DNA of 64,000 nt from Klebsiella michiganensis (GCF_002925905.1 NZ_PRDB01000006.1:328022-392021); one strand, 5' to 3'; counted from the first letter of the stretch, positions 45,301 through 56,006 are shown. Notes: generated from the sequence alone by a model not told the origin. Translations and numbers: made by a program.

Positions 45301-48300
45301 GCGCCAGGAGTTTGACCCGGTTTCAGTTTTAACAGGCGATGCTGAAGAAAATCAGCGACCTGGCCGGCGGAGATTTCTGGGGGGCAGACACAGCAGGGCA
45401 GCGTTCCGGCAAGCCCGCGCCACTCCTGGGGCAGCGCCAGGTCCTGATGATGGGTAACGCAGAAAGCCGAACCCTGAGGCACAACCCAGGCCGCCAGGGT
45501 CTTTTCTTTTTCGCCGATCGCCACAACGGTTGACTGTTTCACTCCCGCCAGCTGGCTGAGCGCGCTTTCGATTTCACCCAGCTCGATGCGATATCCCCCG
45601 ACTTTGACCTGCTTATCGCGACGACCGAGGAACTCTAACGTACCGTCTGGCCAGTAGCACCCGAGATCGCCGGTGCGATACCAGCGCGCGTTCGATTGCG
45701 TTACAAACTGCTGCTCGCTGCGTACAGGATCGTTAAAGTAGCCTTCCGCGACCCCGATACCGCCAATCCACAATTCGCCCGGTACCCAGTCCGGGCACTC
45801 CCGGCCCAGTTCATCCACCACCCGGTAACGTTGGTTGGCCAGCGGAAAGCCATAAGGGATGGCGCGCCAGTGGTCAGGGACCCGGTTAATTTCACAGGCG
45901 TTAGACCAGATAGACGCCTCGGTGGCGCCGCCCATGGCGATAAACTGTCCCTGGGGGCGGAAGGCGTGATAGCGGGCAGGGAGATCGAGGCCGATCCAGT
46001 CGCCGGAAAGCATGACCGCCCGCAGTTTCTCCGGCGCGGCGTCGGCGAAACCTTCACACCAGGTCAACAGCATATCGAACAGCGCCGGGACGCTGTTCCA
46101 GAGCGTAACCTGATGACGCTGGATCAATTCGCACCATGCGCGGGGATCGCGCCGTTGATTTTCCATAACGATAACCAGCGCGCCGCCGGCGCTCAGAACG
46201 CCAAAAATGTCGTAAACCGATAAATCAAAATGCAGGGCGGAGAGGGCCAGCACTCTGTCTCCGGGACCCACCTGGTAACGGGTATTGATATCGCAGCAGG
46301 TATTCAGCGCTGCACGGTGAGAAATGACCACGCCTTTCGGCGTGCCGGTCGACCCGGAGGTATAGATAATGTAGGCCGGCTGCGTCGGCGCGCGCGCCGT
46401 CTGGTCGGCTAGCGGCTCCGCCTCGATGGCCTGCTGCCAGGTCAGGTGGGAAATATCGTCTGACCAGGCGCTGGCGTCGTGCTGGCAGGTGAGCACCAGC
46501 CGGACGTTGGCGTCGGCGTAGATTTTCCCGCGCCGCGCGGCGGGCTGGTCGAGCGAAACCGGAACGTACACCGCCCCGGACAGCAGAACGGCGAGGACCG
46601 CAACCAGCTGTCCCGCGCCTTTCGACATTGTAATAGCGACATTGTCGCCGGGCTGAACCCCGCACGCGATTAACCTGCCAGCGCAGCGGCGCGCGTTCTC
46701 GGTCAGCTCACGATAATTCCACTGATAATGCGCGTCTGTTACCGCCAGCGCCTGCGGTTGCCGGAGGGCGATGCGGAAAATGCCTTCATGCAGCAAGCCC
46801 TGAGGAACGGGTGCGTCGGTTGCGTTAACCCGTTGACGTATCTCTCGCTGGCTTTGGGGCATCCTGTCCGCGAACGGCTTCTTCCAGGCGCTTTCATCAT
46901 CGCAGAGTTGGTTAATCAGCTGGCAGTAGGCGTTGAACAACGTCTCGACCAGCGCCGGTGGGAACAACGCGTCATTGCTATCCCATTGTAGCCAGACCTC
47001 GCCCCGATGCTCGAACGCCAGATGATCTATCCAGACCTGCGGCGTCTGCGAGATGCCCCATTCCGGTTCGCCCAGCGGCGACTCGGCGCGGCTGCTGTAC
47101 AGGGAGCGCCCCAGATTGCTGGTAAATACCACCGGGGCGCCGTGGGGATGGCTTTGCTGGCGTTTGAGTTCACGAAGGAGCTCGACGCCGGACCAGTGGC
47201 GATGCTCCCAGTCCTCAGTAAACGTGAGCTGGTTTTTACGCGCCAGGTTGCTGACGGTATCGCCATCGCAGGCGGTATCCAGCAGAAGAATATTGGTGAA
47301 GTCGGCAAGCATTTCGTCAACCGCCGGGTGCAGCGGCTGGCGGTCAAATAACGTGATATTGAGCAGCAGCCGCGTCAGGCCGCCCCAGCGCCCCAGAACG
47401 GCAGCAAAACAGGTCGCCAGCGCCATTGTCGGCGTCACGCCATTCTCACCGGCCCGTTGGCTAAAGGCGTTCCAGCGTGTTGTCGGGACAATCATGCGGC
47501 GTCGGGTATTACGGACTTCACGCAGCGTGGCGGGTTCGCAGGCTAGCGGTAAAACCGGCGCGGGTGGCAGCAACGATGCTTTCGCCAGCCAGTACGCGCG
47601 CGCTTTGTCGAGCAGCGGCTGATTGATCTTCTGCTGGTGCAGCAGATAAGCGCGGAAATCATAGCGGGGGTCGCCGGGCGGCAGCGACTCTCCGGCCAGC
47701 AGGGCGTTAAGTTCATCGAAAAACAGCGTAAAGCTGGAAGCATCCATAATCAGCAGGTCGATATTGACATGGAGGCGGTGGCGATTGTCCGGCAAGAGCG
47801 TCAACTGGAAATCAAAGGTTTCGCCCATTTCCACGCGTAAAAGACGGTGGCTCAGGCGCTGGCGCAATGTTTCCAGATAGGCCTGGCGGCTTGCCTCGTC
47901 GGTCTGGCGTAAATCATGAACGGTGACGCCGTTCCAGTATGGCTGCGGTAGCCAGACCTGCTGCCCGTCGGCGCGAAAGGCGATATGCAGCATCGGGTGG
48001 CGTTGCAGTAAGATCGTGATGGCCTGCTCCAGCTTTGGCGCCGTCAGATAATGGCCGGCAAACTCCTGATACAGATGGCAACCGACGCCGCCCAGCGTCT
48101 GTCCGGGCATTCGGCCTGTCAGATAGGCATGCTGTACCGGCGTCAGCGGGAAGGGGGTACCCTCGCTCATGACTGGCCACGCCGCGTCCGCCGGGGAGCT
48201 TGCATCATCCGGTTTTTCACCCGAACGGCTGCGCATCAGCTGGCGCCATGCTGCCAACGTGGGGGCGGCATACAGCTCGCGAAGGGTGAGGCGGTAGCCC

Positions 48301-48494
48301 TTTTTACGAAACCAGTGTAACCATCTCATTAATCTTATGGAGTCCAGGCCCGCCTGGATCAGATTGCTCTCTTCCTGTAACTGCTGCGGCGCTACATTCA
48401 GTTCCTGTATTAACAGTTCGCGTAATTGTTGATAATCGGCCGCTTCGCCGTTGTCCGATAACAGCGGATCCTGAGAGGGGGCGCCAGAAATCAT
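42396..48494 (-). CDS. irp2: Yersiniabactin NRPS HMWP2
   Basis: A 2032-residue synthetase that builds the salicyl-bis-thiazoline part. Domains: aryl carrier (GLDSIR, Ser52), cyclisation 1 ([12 protein letters not shown], ~105), cysteine adenylation ([16 protein letters not shown], ~710) with an inserted methyltransferase-like segment ([17 protein letters not shown]), carrier 1 ([10 protein letters not shown], Ser ~1434), cyclisation 2 ([13 protein letters not shown], ~1495) and carrier 2 ([11 protein letters not shown], ~1975). There is no thioesterase, as expected. I start at ATG 48494, because AGGAGGA lies six bases before it; a frame extension to 48512 would place that ribosome site inside the gene. 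irp1 follows after 86 bp. Confidence 0.97.
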   Translation of the reverse strand: MISGAPSQDPLLSDNGEAADYQQLRELLIQELNVAPQQLQEESNLIQAGLDSIRLMRWLHWFRKKGYRLTLRELYAAPTLAAWRQLMRSRSGEKPDDASSPADAAWPVMSEGTPFPLTPVQHAYLTGRMPGQTLGGVGCHLYQEFAGHYLTAPKLEQAITILLQRHPMLHIAFRADGQQVWLPQPYWNGVTVHDLRQTDEASRQAYLETLRQRLSHRLLRVEMGETFDFQLTLLPDNRHRLHVNIDLLIMDASSFTLFFDELNALLAGESLPPGDPRYDFRAYLLHQQKINQPLLDKARAYWLAKASLLPPAPVLPLACEPATLREVRNTRRRMIVPTTRWNAFSQRAGENGVTPTMALATCFAAVLGRWGGLTRLLLNITLFDRQPLHPAVDEMLADFTNILLLDTACDGDTVSNLARKNQLTFTEDWEHRHWSGVELLRELKRQQSHPHGAPVVFTSNLGRSLYSSRAESPLGEPEWGISQTPQVWIDHLAFEHRGEVWLQWDSNDALFPPALVETLFNAYCQLINQLCDDESAWKKPFADRMPQSQREIRQRVNATDAPVPQGLLHEGIFRIALRQPQALAVTDAHYQWNYRELTENARRCAGRLIACGVQPGDNVAITMSKGAGQLVAVLAVLLSGAVYVPVSLDQPAARRGKIYADANVRLVLTCQHDASAWSDDISHLTWQQAIEAEPLADQTARAPTQPAYIIYTSGSTGTPKGVVISHRAALNTCCDINTRYQVGPGDRVLALSALHFDLSVYDIFGVLSAGGALVIVMENQRRDPRAWCELIQRHQVTLWNSVPALFDMLLTWCEGFADAAPEKLRAVMLSGDWIGLDLPARYHAFRPQGQFIAMGGATEASIWSNACEINRVPDHWRAIPYGFPLANQRYRVVDELGRECPDWVPGELWIGGIGVAEGYFNDPVRSEQQFVTQSNARWYRTGDLGCYWPDGTLEFLGRRDKQVKVGGYRIELGEIESALSQLAGVKQSTVVAIGEKEKTLAAWVVPQGSAFCVTHHQDLALPQEWRGLAGTLPCCVCPPEISAGQVADFLQHRLLKLKPGQTPGADPLPLMNALAIQPRWRAVVERWLAFLVTQQRLQPAAEGYQVCAGEAPENDPPSFSGHDLTLTQILRGARHELSLLNDARWSPESLAFDHPASALYIEELATICQQLSRRLQRPVRLLEVGVRTARAAECLLTRLSADEIEYVGLEHSQELLLSARQRLAPWSDARLALWSADTLAAHAHSADIIWLNNALHRLLPEEPGLLAALQQLAVPGALLYVLEFRQLTPSALLSTLLLTDGQPEALLHNSADWGAIFTAAAFNCQHGDEVEGLQRFLVQCPVSQVRRDPRQLQSALAERLPGWMVPKRIFLLDALPLTANGKIDYQTLKRCHTPEAENRTEADLPLGDIEKQVAVIWQPLLSMGAVSRETDFFQHGGDSLLATRLIGQLHQAGYEARLSDLFNHPRLADFAATLRKTDLPVEQPFVHSPEERYRPFALTDVQQAYLVGRQPGFALGGVGSHFFVEFEIADLDIHRLEKVWNRLIARHDMLRAVVRDGQQRVLEQTPPWVIPAHILHSPEEALQVRDRLAHQVLNPEVWPVFDLQVGFVDGMPARLWLCLDNLLLDGLSMQILLSELEHGYRYPQQLPPPLPVTFRDYLQQPALRTPNPDSLAWWQTQLDDIPPAPALPLRCLPQDVETPRFARLNGAMDSASWRRLKQRAADAHLTPSAVLLSVWSTVLAAWSAQPDFTLNLTLFDRRPLHPQINQILGDFTSLMLLSWHPGESWLQSARLLQQRLSESLNHRDVSAIRVMRQLARRQNVPAVPMPVVFTSALGFEQDNFLARRNLLKPVWGISQTPQVWLDHQVYESEGELRFNWDFVAALFPDGQVERQFVQYCALLNRMAEDDSSWQLPLADLIPPLKVTERRARRLRPERAQPRIAANESSVSLICDAFREVVGEPVAPAENFFEAGATSLNLVQLHVLLQRHEFAALTLLDLFTHPSPVALANYLAGVALEEKTKRVRPVRRRQRRI

Positions 48495-48537
48495 TCTTCC
48501 TCCTGATGGCACGTCATACCAAAAGCATTGCTTATAT

Positions 48538-48556
48538 GAGAATAATTATTATTAAC
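48538..48556. promoter_or_regulatory. Fur-like box upstream of irp2
   Basis: GAGAATAATTATTATTAAC resembles the Fur consensus and lies about 45-60 bp before the irp2 ATG, next to the YbtA repeat. Confidence 0.65.
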
Positions 48557-48564
48557 AATTGAGC

Positions 48565-48604
48565 GCTACCCGAATCGGGTTTATTTGTGCCCGTTTCGGT
48601 TTAC
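48565..48604. promoter_or_regulatory. YbtA-type inverted repeat, irp2 promoter
   Basis: Arms GCTACCCGAATC (48565-48576) and GTTTCGGTTTAC (48593-48604) with the same 16-bp spacing as the fyuA site. The spacer shares GGGTTTATTT with that site. Confidence 0.75.
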
Positions 48605-48610
48605 GGTCGG

Positions 48611-48650
48611 CAAAAAACAAGGCCCGGATGGCGAATCCGGGCCTTGTTAA
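48611..48650 (-). terminator. Strong terminator of ybtA
   Basis: AACAAGGCCCGGAT / GGCGA loop / ATCCGGGCCTTGTT is a perfect 14-bp stem. Read leftward it is followed by a U-run (AAAAAA at 48612-48617 on the plus strand). It ends ybtA before the irp2 promoter begins. Confidence 0.88.
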
Positions 48651-48677
48651 CGGAGGAGTTTCTGGGGTAAGCCCTGG

Positions 48678-49637
48678 TTAGATCAGACGTTTGAAGGTCG
48701 ACGGGGTGACGCCAAACTGCTTCTGAAATGCGGCGGAGAAATGGCTGGCGTTGGCATAGCCTAGATCCGCCGCCACCGTCATAACGGAAGTATTGCCATT
48801 GGCCAGCCGTCTTCTTGCCTCCTGCATGCGTTCAGCCTGAAAAAGACCATAGACGCTGTTGTTGAACAGAACGCGAAATCCCCGCTTAATTTTAAGCACG
48901 CTTAAACCGGACTCTCTGGCGAGTTCGGTGACCCCCGGCGCCTGCGTCAAATCGGCCAGCAGCAGATCCTTTGCCCGCAGCAGTTTCTGGCGTTCCATCG
49001 GATTGAAGTGGCAGGAGGAACAGCTGGCGTCCTCGCGATGTTCATCAAGCACCAGGCTGAGCATCACCAGACTTTGTCCCTGTAGCCATAACGTCGACGG
49101 TTTTTGTTCATGACTGAAGCCGCCGTGCATCCGCATCAGCGCGTGACGCAGGGCCTGAGCCGTTAGGTGGGTTTCAGCATTACAACGCTGCTGCTGGCAA
49201 CAGCAGTGGGAGTCGATCTTATTTTTAATGACCGAGCTAATATCCGGCACCCACAGCGCGAGGGCTTCAGGGCTGAAAGAGAGCGTAATGCTCTCGAACC
49301 GGCCGCAGTAGGAGGCGCTGCCGCGGCAGTCTGGCGTATGGGTAATGTAATGACGATCGCGCGCGAGTTCCCAGTCGGTGTGGCGGCTGAGCCCCTGGAT
49401 CGCAAAGCGCGATGTGCCTTCCAGAATGCAAGAGAAGTTAATCCTGCCCAGGTCGTCGTGCAGCTGCAACGTCTCGGGCTGAGCAAAGTGGCCCCGCCAG
49501 AGCAAAATATCCATACCTTCCTGCAAAGAGCAGCGCAGCAGCTCACACTGGGCAGGAATAGCGCCATCGTTCGCGGGTTTTCCAACCACTAGCTGGTGAA
49601 TAGAGATTGCAGATTGCGTTTGTGGTGACTCCGTCAT
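48678..49637 (-). CDS. ybtA: AraC-type activator YbtA
   Basis: A 319-residue regulator, the Yersinia length, from ATG 49637 (MTESPQTQS); a longer frame to 49805 covers the divergent promoter region and is not coding. The C-terminal double helix-turn-helix is readable (VTELARESGLSVLKIKRGFR and TVAADLGYANASHFSAAFQKQFG). With ferric-free yersiniabactin as likely co-inducer it activates irp2, fyuA and ybtP and represses itself, per Yersinia work. The N-terminal sensing half includes a Cys/His-rich stretch (CCCQQQRC). Confidence 0.96.
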   Translation of the reverse strand: MTESPQTQSAISIHQLVVGKPANDGAIPAQCELLRCSLQEGMDILLWRGHFAQPETLQLHDDLGRINFSCILEGTSRFAIQGLSRHTDWELARDRHYITHTPDCRGSASYCGRFESITLSFSPEALALWVPDISSVIKNKIDSHCCCQQQRCNAETHLTAQALRHALMRMHGGFSHEQKPSTLWLQGQSLVMLSLVLDEHREDASCSSCHFNPMERQKLLRAKDLLLADLTQAPGVTELARESGLSVLKIKRGFRVLFNNSVYGLFQAERMQEARRRLANGNTSVMTVAADLGYANASHFSAAFQKQFGVTPSTFKRLI

Positions 49638-49660
49638 GACCGGGTTATCTCCCTGTGGCT

Positions 49661-49698
49661 TAGACCAATGCGGGTATAAATAGAACCGAATGGGGTAG
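49661..49698. promoter_or_regulatory. YbtA-type inverted repeat between ybtA and ybtP
   Basis: On the minus strand this reads CTACCCCATTCGG, then a spacer with TATTTATACC, then CGCATTGGTCTA. It aligns along its length with the repeats before irp2 and fyuA. It lies 24 bp upstream of the ybtA start and about 106 bp from ybtP. Confidence 0.65.
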
Positions 49699-49708
49699 AT
49701 GAGTAATT

Positions 49709-49727
49709 GATAATGGTTATTATTCAC
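49709..49727. promoter_or_regulatory. Fur-like box between ybtA and ybtP
   Basis: GATAATGGTTATTATTCAC matches the Fur consensus well and lies next to the YbtA repeat in the divergent control region. Confidence 0.65.
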
Positions 49728-49803
49728 ATTAATTCCCGGAACGCCACCTTGAAATAGTGTTTTTGGCGTCCATAAAAATTCATCAGGAAAATCAGCCACT
49801 CCC

Positions 49804-51606
49804 ATGTCATCTCACTCATCCAACACTGAATCGCTGTCCCGATTTCCTCTTTGGCAGGTGATTACCCCGGTTCGCCGGAAGGTGCTCCTGGCTATGGCGC
49901 TGGCGGGGCTGGCGGCCTTCACCAGCCTGGGGGCGCTGCTTTTTCTGGCATGGTGCCTGCGCGATCTGCGCGGGGCGCCTGACATCATCCCCGTCTGGCC
50001 GCTGAGCGGCGTAGTCGGCTGCGTGATAGCGACCTTTATCCTGCGCCTGCAGGCGTTCAATACCTCTCATTATGCGGCTTTCCATCTGGAGAATATTCTG
50101 CGCAGCAGATTAGCCCGCAAGACCCTACAGCTTGCGCCGGGCGCGTTACAGCAAATGGGCAGCGGATCGGTGGCGAAAGTAATGCTGGATGATGTGAAGT
50201 CGTTACATATTTTTGTTGCTGACAGCACGCCGCTCTATGCCCGCGCCATAATCATGCCGCTGGCGACTGTTGTTCTCGTATTCTGGCTGGACTGGCGACT
50301 CGCCATCGCGACGCTGGGGGTACTGGCGTTTGGTTCGGTGGTGCTGGTACTCGCCCGTCAGCGCTCGGAAAACATGGCTCAGCGCTATCATCAGGCGCGT
50401 GAACGGGTCAGCGCCGCGGTGATTGAGTTCGTACAGGCCATGCCGGTGGTGAGGACCTTTGATAGCGGCAGTACCAGCTTTTTGCGCTATCAACATGCCC
50501 TCGAAGAGTGGGTCGATGTGCTCAAAAGCTGGTATCGGCAGGCCGGATTTTCAGCGCGCTTTTCATTCTCAATTCTGAACCCGCTGCCGACCATATTCGT
50601 TCTTATATGGTGCGGATACGGCCTGCTGCACGCTGGCAGTCTCGATTTTATCGCCTGGGTAGCCGTTTTACTGATAGCCAGCGGAATGGCCGAAGCGGTA
50701 ATGCCGATGATGATGCTTAATAACCTGGTCGCGCAAACGCGTTTAAGCGTTCAGCGTATCTATCAGGTTCTCGCGATGCCGGAACTCTCGCGCCCGCGAG
50801 CCGATCGACAGCCGGAAGAGGCGAGTATCACCTTTGAGCAGGTAAGCTTTCATTATCCGCAAGCGCGGACTGGCGCCGCGTTGCAGGAGGTGAGCTTTCA
50901 CGTGCCTGTCGGGCAAATTGTGGCGCTGGTAGGGCCAAGCGGCGCCGGGAAAAGCACCGTGGCGCGGCTGCTACTGCGTTACGCCGATCCCGACAAAGGC
51001 CATATTCGTATTGGCGGCGTGGATCTGCGCGATATGCGGATAGAGACCCTGATGAAGCAAATCTCGTTTGTGTTTCAGGACAACTTTCTTTTTGCCGACA
51101 CGATCGCCAATAACATCCGTCTGGGCGCGCCGGATACGCCGCTGGAATCGGTGATAGCGGCGGCCAGAGTGGCGCAGGCGCATGAGTTTATAAGCGCGTT
51201 GCCGGAGGGTTACAGCACGCGGGTCGGGGAACGAGGGGTATTTCTCTCCGGCGGGCAGCGGCAGCGCATCACCATCGCCCGGGCGCTTTTGCAGGATCGT
51301 CCCATTCTGGTGCTTGATGAAGCGACGGCGTTTGCCGATCCGGAAGGTGAAGCGGCGCTTATCAAAGCCCTCGCGGCGGCCATGCGCGGCCGGACGGTCA
51401 TCATGGTCGCGCATCGTCTCTCCATGGTGACTCAGGCCGATGTGATATTGCTGTTTTCCGACGGTCAGCTCCGGGAAAGCGGGAGCCACGGGCAGCTGTT
51501 GGCGCAGGGTGGCCTGTATCAACGGCTATGGCAACGCTATCAGCAGGCGCAGCAGTGGGCGCCGGGTGGAACGCAGGAAGAGGCGGTGCAAAATGAAAGA
51601 CACTAA
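49804..51606 (+). CDS. ybtP: ABC exporter-type permease/ATPase YbtP (Irp6)
   Basis: A 600-residue half-transporter with an N-terminal six-helix membrane domain and a C-terminal ATPase: Walker A (GPSGAGKSTVARLLL), signature LSGGQRQRITIARALL and Walker B (ILVLDEATAFAD). Despite its exporter fold, in Yersinia it acts with YbtQ in uptake of iron across the inner membrane. The length matches Yersinia. Its end overlaps ybtQ by 14 bp. Confidence 0.96.
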   Translation: MSSHSSNTESLSRFPLWQVITPVRRKVLLAMALAGLAAFTSLGALLFLAWCLRDLRGAPDIIPVWPLSGVVGCVIATFILRLQAFNTSHYAAFHLENILRSRLARKTLQLAPGALQQMGSGSVAKVMLDDVKSLHIFVADSTPLYARAIIMPLATVVLVFWLDWRLAIATLGVLAFGSVVLVLARQRSENMAQRYHQARERVSAAVIEFVQAMPVVRTFDSGSTSFLRYQHALEEWVDVLKSWYRQAGFSARFSFSILNPLPTIFVLIWCGYGLLHAGSLDFIAWVAVLLIASGMAEAVMPMMMLNNLVAQTRLSVQRIYQVLAMPELSRPRADRQPEEASITFEQVSFHYPQARTGAALQEVSFHVPVGQIVALVGPSGAGKSTVARLLLRYADPDKGHIRIGGVDLRDMRIETLMKQISFVFQDNFLFADTIANNIRLGAPDTPLESVIAAARVAQAHEFISALPEGYSTRVGERGVFLSGGQRQRITIARALLQDRPILVLDEATAFADPEGEAALIKALAAAMRGRTVIMVAHRLSMVTQADVILLFSDGQLRESGSHGQLLAQGGLYQRLWQRYQQAQQWAPGGTQEEAVQNERH

Positions 51607-53395
51607 CCCGGTGGATAATCTGGCCTGGCGCGCGATCTGGCGCCAGCTTATCTCCAGCGTGGGCAGTCAGGCGGGAACGCTGCGGCGCAGTCTGGTTGCT
51701 CTGCTGCTGGCGGCATTGATGCAGGGGATCGCCTTCGCCTGTCTCTATCCGATCGTTGATGCGCTGCTACGGAATGAAGCATCGCGGCTTCTTCACTGGG
51801 CTTTGGCCTTCAGCATTGCGGCGTTGGTGACGCTGGCGCTCCGCTGGTATGGGCTGGGCTTTGAATACCGCGGGCATCTGGCGCAGGCCACCCATGAGCT
51901 GCGCCTGCGCCTGGGCGAACAATTACGCCGCGTGCCGCTGGAGAGGCTCCAGCGCGGCAGAGCGGGCGAAACGAACGCCTTGTTGCTGGGCTCCGTGGAT
52001 GAAAACCTCAATTATGTGATTGCGATAGCCAATATTTTACTGCTGACCATCGTCACGCCGCTGACGGCGTCGCTGGCGACATTGTGGATCGACTGGCGGC
52101 TGGGGCTGGTGATGCTGCTGATCTTCCCTTTGCTGGCGCCGTTTTATTACTGGCGCCGCCCGGCGATGCGGCGACAAATGCAGACCCTGGGCGAAGCGCA
52201 CCAGCGGCTGAGCGGGGATATTGTTGAATTTGCGCAGGGGATGATGGTATTGCGTGCCTGCGGTAGCGATGCCGATAAAAGCCGGGCGCTGCGGGATCAT
52301 TTTAATGCTCTGGAAAACTTACAGACCCGCACTCACCGCCAGAGCGCGGGCGCGACGATGCTGATCGCCGGCGTTGTGGAGCTGGGACTACAGGTGGTGG
52401 TGTTGTGCGGAATTATCTGGGTGGTCACGGGCACATTGAACCTCGCCTTTCTGATTGCCGCCGCCGCGATGATTATGCGTTTCGCTGAACCGATGGCCAT
52501 GTTTATCAGCTACACCTCGGTGGTGGAACTGATTGCCAGCGCCTTAAAGCGTATTGAGCAATTTATGGCGATCGCGCCGCTTCCCGTTGCCGAACGCGGG
52601 GAGATGCCGGAACGTTATGATATCCGCTTTGACAATATTCATTACCGCTATGACGACAGCGGCGCTCCCGCGCTCAATGACCTCTCTTTAACCTTTCCGG
52701 CGGCCAGTATGAGCGTGCTGGTGGGCGCTTCCGGCGCAGGTAAAACCACGGTCAGCAAACTGTTAATGCGCTATGCCGATCCGCAGCAAGGGCGGATTTC
52801 TATCGGCGGCGTCGATATTCGTCGCCTGACGGCGGAGCAGCTCAACAGCCTGATTTCCGTCGTTTTCCAGGATGTCTGGCTGTTTGATGACACATTGCTG
52901 GCGAACATCCTGATTGCGCGCCCGCAGGCGACCCAGCAGGAAGTGGAAGAGGCCGCCCGCGCGGCGCAGTGTCTTGAATTCATTACCCGCCTTCCTCAAG
53001 GCTGGCTGACGCCAATGGGCGAGATGGGCGGACAGCTATCGGGCGGCGAGCGCCAGCGGATTTCCATTGCCAGAGCCTTATTGAAAGATGCGCCGATCGT
53101 CATTCTTGATGAGCCGACCGCCGCGCTGGATATCGATAGCGAGCTGGCGGTACAGAAAGCTATCGATAACCTGGTTCACAACCGGACGGTGATTATTATC
53201 GCCCATCGCCTGTCTACCATCGTCGGGGCCGGAAACATCCTGGTGATGGAGGAGGGCAAAGTGGTTGAACAGGGCACCCATGCGCAGCTGCTCTCTCTTC
53301 ATGGGCGTTACCAGGCGCTGTGGCACGCGCAAATGGCCGCCCGCGCCTGGCGCGCCGAAGGGAGTTCCACGTCAGAGCAGGTGGCGCATGAGTGA
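51593..53395 (+). CDS. ybtQ: ABC exporter-type permease/ATPase YbtQ (Irp7)
   Basis: A 600-residue partner of YbtP from ATG 51593 (MKDTNPVDNLAWR); the frame extension to 51509 lies in ybtP. It has the membrane domain and ATPase motifs GASGAGKTTVSKLLM, LSGGERQRISIARALL and IVILDEPTAALD. It forms a heterodimer with YbtP. It overlaps ybtX by 8 bp. Confidence 0.96.
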   Translation: MKDTNPVDNLAWRAIWRQLISSVGSQAGTLRRSLVALLLAALMQGIAFACLYPIVDALLRNEASRLLHWALAFSIAALVTLALRWYGLGFEYRGHLAQATHELRLRLGEQLRRVPLERLQRGRAGETNALLLGSVDENLNYVIAIANILLLTIVTPLTASLATLWIDWRLGLVMLLIFPLLAPFYYWRRPAMRRQMQTLGEAHQRLSGDIVEFAQGMMVLRACGSDADKSRALRDHFNALENLQTRTHRQSAGATMLIAGVVELGLQVVVLCGIIWVVTGTLNLAFLIAAAAMIMRFAEPMAMFISYTSVVELIASALKRIEQFMAIAPLPVAERGEMPERYDIRFDNIHYRYDDSGAPALNDLSLTFPAASMSVLVGASGAGKTTVSKLLMRYADPQQGRISIGGVDIRRLTAEQLNSLISVVFQDVWLFDDTLLANILIARPQATQQEVEEAARAAQCLEFITRLPQGWLTPMGEMGGQLSGGERQRISIARALLKDAPIVILDEPTAALDIDSELAVQKAIDNLVHNRTVIIIAHRLSTIVGAGNILVMEEGKVVEQGTHAQLLSLHGRYQALWHAQMAARAWRAEGSSTSEQVAHE

Positions 53396-54668
53396 CGTTC
53401 CGTCGAATGTGAAATCGCTGACGTTAACCACCGGGCGGGTGATTTTCGCCATTGCCGGCATCTATGTGACACAGAGTCTGGTATCGGCGCTCTCGATGCA
53501 GTCCTTGCCCGCGCTGGTGCGCGCTGCTGGCGGATCGCTTGCGCTTGCCGGGGCGACAACCCTGTTCATGCTGCCCTGGGCGCTGAAGTTTATTTGGGCG
53601 CCGTGGGTCGAGCGCTGGCGGCTACCTCCTGGTAGCCCGCAGCGCCGTTCCCGCATGCTGATCCTGCGCGGGCAGGCTGCGCTCGCGGCGATCCTGGCGA
53701 TTGCCGCCGCGATTGGCGGGACAGGGCGAGAAGGCGGATTGCCCGAAACGCTAGTCGTCGCGCTATTTGCGCTGTTTATGGTGGCGGGTACAGTCGCCTC
53801 CACTATTGATATCGCCAGCGACGGTTTTTGCGTCGATCAGCTGACCCGCGCAGGGTACGGTTGGGGAAACAGCGTGCAGGTCGGCGGCAGCTATCTGGGA
53901 ATGATGTGCGGCGGCGGGGTGTTTCTGATGCTGTCGGCGACCGTCGGCTGGCCTGCGGCCATGCTGATGATGGCGGCGCTGATCCTGGTCTTATCCGTAC
54001 CCCTGTGGCGCGTTGCCGAACCAACGCGCGCAGCATCTGTTCCGCATGTTCCGGCATTGGGTTATGCGCTTAGAAGGCGACAGGCTCGTCTGGGCTTAAT
54101 GCTGGTATTGATGCTGAATTCCGGCATGCGGTTTGTGCTGCCTCTTCTGGCGCCGCTGCTGTTGGATCATGGTCTGAGCATGTCAGCGCTCGGCGCGCTG
54201 TTCAGCGGCGGTAATATTGCGGCGGGCATAGCCGGAACGCTGGCGGGTGGATTGCTGATGAAATGCCTCTCACCCGGCAGAGCGCTGTTTGCGGCTTATG
54301 GCGTGCAGGGCATCGCGCTGCTGGCGGTAGTGATGACGCTGCTGATAGCGCCGGGTCCTCTACTGCTGCCGATTCTCCAGGGGTTGATCGTTGTTCAATC
54401 TGTTTCGCTGGCCTGCGCGTTGGTCTGTCTTTACGCCACGCTGATGGCGCTTTCTTCGCCTTTGCAGGCTGGTGTCGATTTTACGCTCTTTCAATGTACT
54501 GACGCCGCTATCGCCATTCTGGCCGGCGTAGTCGGCGGCGTTGTCGCGCAGCGCTTTGGCTATGCGGCCTGCTTCCTGTTTGCCGGCGTATTCACGTTGC
54601 TGGCGGCGTGGATTGTTTCTATCCGACTGCGTTCGGCAAAAGAACTAATGACAAGCTCAATTGATTGA
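53388..54668 (+). CDS. ybtX: Yersiniabactin-associated MFS transporter YbtX (Irp8)
   Basis: A 426-residue major-facilitator protein, the Yersinia length, starting at ATG 53388 within the ybtQ end. It has about 12 hydrophobic segments and a conserved IASDGFCVDQLTRAGYGWGN region. In Yersinia it is not needed for iron supply; roles in siderophore export or zinc uptake have been proposed. It precedes ybtS by 27 bp. Confidence 0.95.
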   Translation: MSDVPSNVKSLTLTTGRVIFAIAGIYVTQSLVSALSMQSLPALVRAAGGSLALAGATTLFMLPWALKFIWAPWVERWRLPPGSPQRRSRMLILRGQAALAAILAIAAAIGGTGREGGLPETLVVALFALFMVAGTVASTIDIASDGFCVDQLTRAGYGWGNSVQVGGSYLGMMCGGGVFLMLSATVGWPAAMLMMAALILVLSVPLWRVAEPTRAASVPHVPALGYALRRRQARLGLMLVLMLNSGMRFVLPLLAPLLLDHGLSMSALGALFSGGNIAAGIAGTLAGGLLMKCLSPGRALFAAYGVQGIALLAVVMTLLIAPGPLLLPILQGLIVVQSVSLACALVCLYATLMALSSPLQAGVDFTLFQCTDAAIAILAGVVGGVVAQRFGYAACFLFAGVFTLLAAWIVSIRLRSAKELMTSSID

Positions 54669-54695
54669 TCCGGGAATAACACAGAGAGGTAAGGG

Positions 54696-56006
54696 ATGAA
54701 AATCAGTGAATTTTTACACCTGGCGTTACCAGAGGAGCAATGGCTACCGATGATTTCTGGCGTCTTACGTCAGTTCGGAGATGAAGAGTGCTATGTCTAT
54801 GAGCGCCAACCTTGCTGGTACATAGGTAGAGGATGCCAGGCGCAATTGCAGATTAATGCCGACGGCACCCAGGCGACATTCATTGATGATGCCGGAGAAC
54901 AAAAGTGGGCGGTAGATTCGATTACCGACTGCGCGCGTCGTTTTATGACGCATCCGCGGGTGAGAGGATGCCGGGTATATGGCCAGGTTGGGTTCAACTT
55001 TGCGGCCCATGCGCGGGGAATGGCCTATGATGCCGGCGAGTGGCCGCTGCTAACGTTAACCGCTCCCCGTGAAGAACTTATTTTTGAGAAAGGAAATGTT
55101 ACCGTTTACGCGGACTCCGCCGACGGATGCCGCCGTCTGTGCGAGTGGGTAAAAGAGGTCGATACGGCGACACCATGCGGGCCAATGGTTGTGGATACCG
55201 CCCTGGACGGTGAAGCGTATAAACAGCAGGTTGCGCGCGCCGTTTCGGCGATCCGCCGCGGCGATTACGTTAAAGTCATCGTCTCACGCGCGATTCCTCT
55301 GCCGGCGCGAATTGATATGCCCGCTACGCTGCTATATGGACGACAGGCCAACACGCCCACCCGTACGTTTATGTTTCGCCAGCAAGGACGCGAGGCGCTG
55401 GGTTTTAGTCCGGAACTGGTGATGTCGGTGACGGGAAAGAAAGTGGTCACTGAACCGCTGGCGGGCACCCGCGATCGCATGGGCGATACGGCGCATAATC
55501 AGGCAAATGAGAGGGAGCTGCTGCACGACGGTAAAGAGGTGCTTGAGCATATCCTCTCGGTCAAAGAAGCCATTGCCGAACTGGAGGCGGTTTGCCAGCC
55601 CGGCAGCGTGGTGGTCGAGGATTTGATGTCGGTTCGCCAGCGCGGCAGCGTCCAGCATCTGGGGTCTGGCGTCAGCGGCCAGCTCGCGGAAGATAAGGAT
55701 GCCTGGGATGCGTTTACCGTGCTGTTTCCGTCAATTACCGCGTCAGGTATCCCTAAAAAGGCGGCCCTCAACGCGATCATGCAAATTGAAAAAACGCCGC
55801 GGGAGCTCTATTCAGGCGCAATCCTGCTGCTGGAAGATACGCGCTTCGATGCGGCGTTAGTACTGCGTTCCGTGTTTCAGGATAGCCAGCGCTGCTGGAT
55901 ACAGGCGGGGGCGGGTATCATCGCGCAATCTACGCCGGAACGCGAACTGACGGAAACCCGTGAGAAATTAGCGAGCATTGCGCCCTATTTAAAGGTGCCC
56001 GCGTGA
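54696..56006 (+). CDS. ybtS: Salicylate synthase YbtS (Irp9)
   Basis: A 436-residue chorismate-binding enzyme that turns chorismate into salicylate via isochorismate, the first step of yersiniabactin synthesis. The family motifs are present: KVIVSRAIPL, EALGFSPELVMSV, EPLAGTRDRMGD and FPSITASGIPKKAALNAI, with the catalytic general-base Lys in the DYVKVIVSR strand. GAGAGG precedes ATG 54696. In canonical pathogenicity islands an integrase gene follows; here the pgtP terminator is reached within 25 bp. Confidence 0.96.
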   Translation: MKISEFLHLALPEEQWLPMISGVLRQFGDEECYVYERQPCWYIGRGCQAQLQINADGTQATFIDDAGEQKWAVDSITDCARRFMTHPRVRGCRVYGQVGFNFAAHARGMAYDAGEWPLLTLTAPREELIFEKGNVTVYADSADGCRRLCEWVKEVDTATPCGPMVVDTALDGEAYKQQVARAVSAIRRGDYVKVIVSRAIPLPARIDMPATLLYGRQANTPTRTFMFRQQGREALGFSPELVMSVTGKKVVTEPLAGTRDRMGDTAHNQANERELLHDGKEVLEHILSVKEAIAELEAVCQPGSVVVEDLMSVRQRGSVQHLGSGVSGQLAEDKDAWDAFTVLFPSITASGIPKKAALNAIMQIEKTPRELYSGAILLLEDTRFDAALVLRSVFQDSQRCWIQAGAGIIAQSTPERELTETREKLASIAPYLKVPA

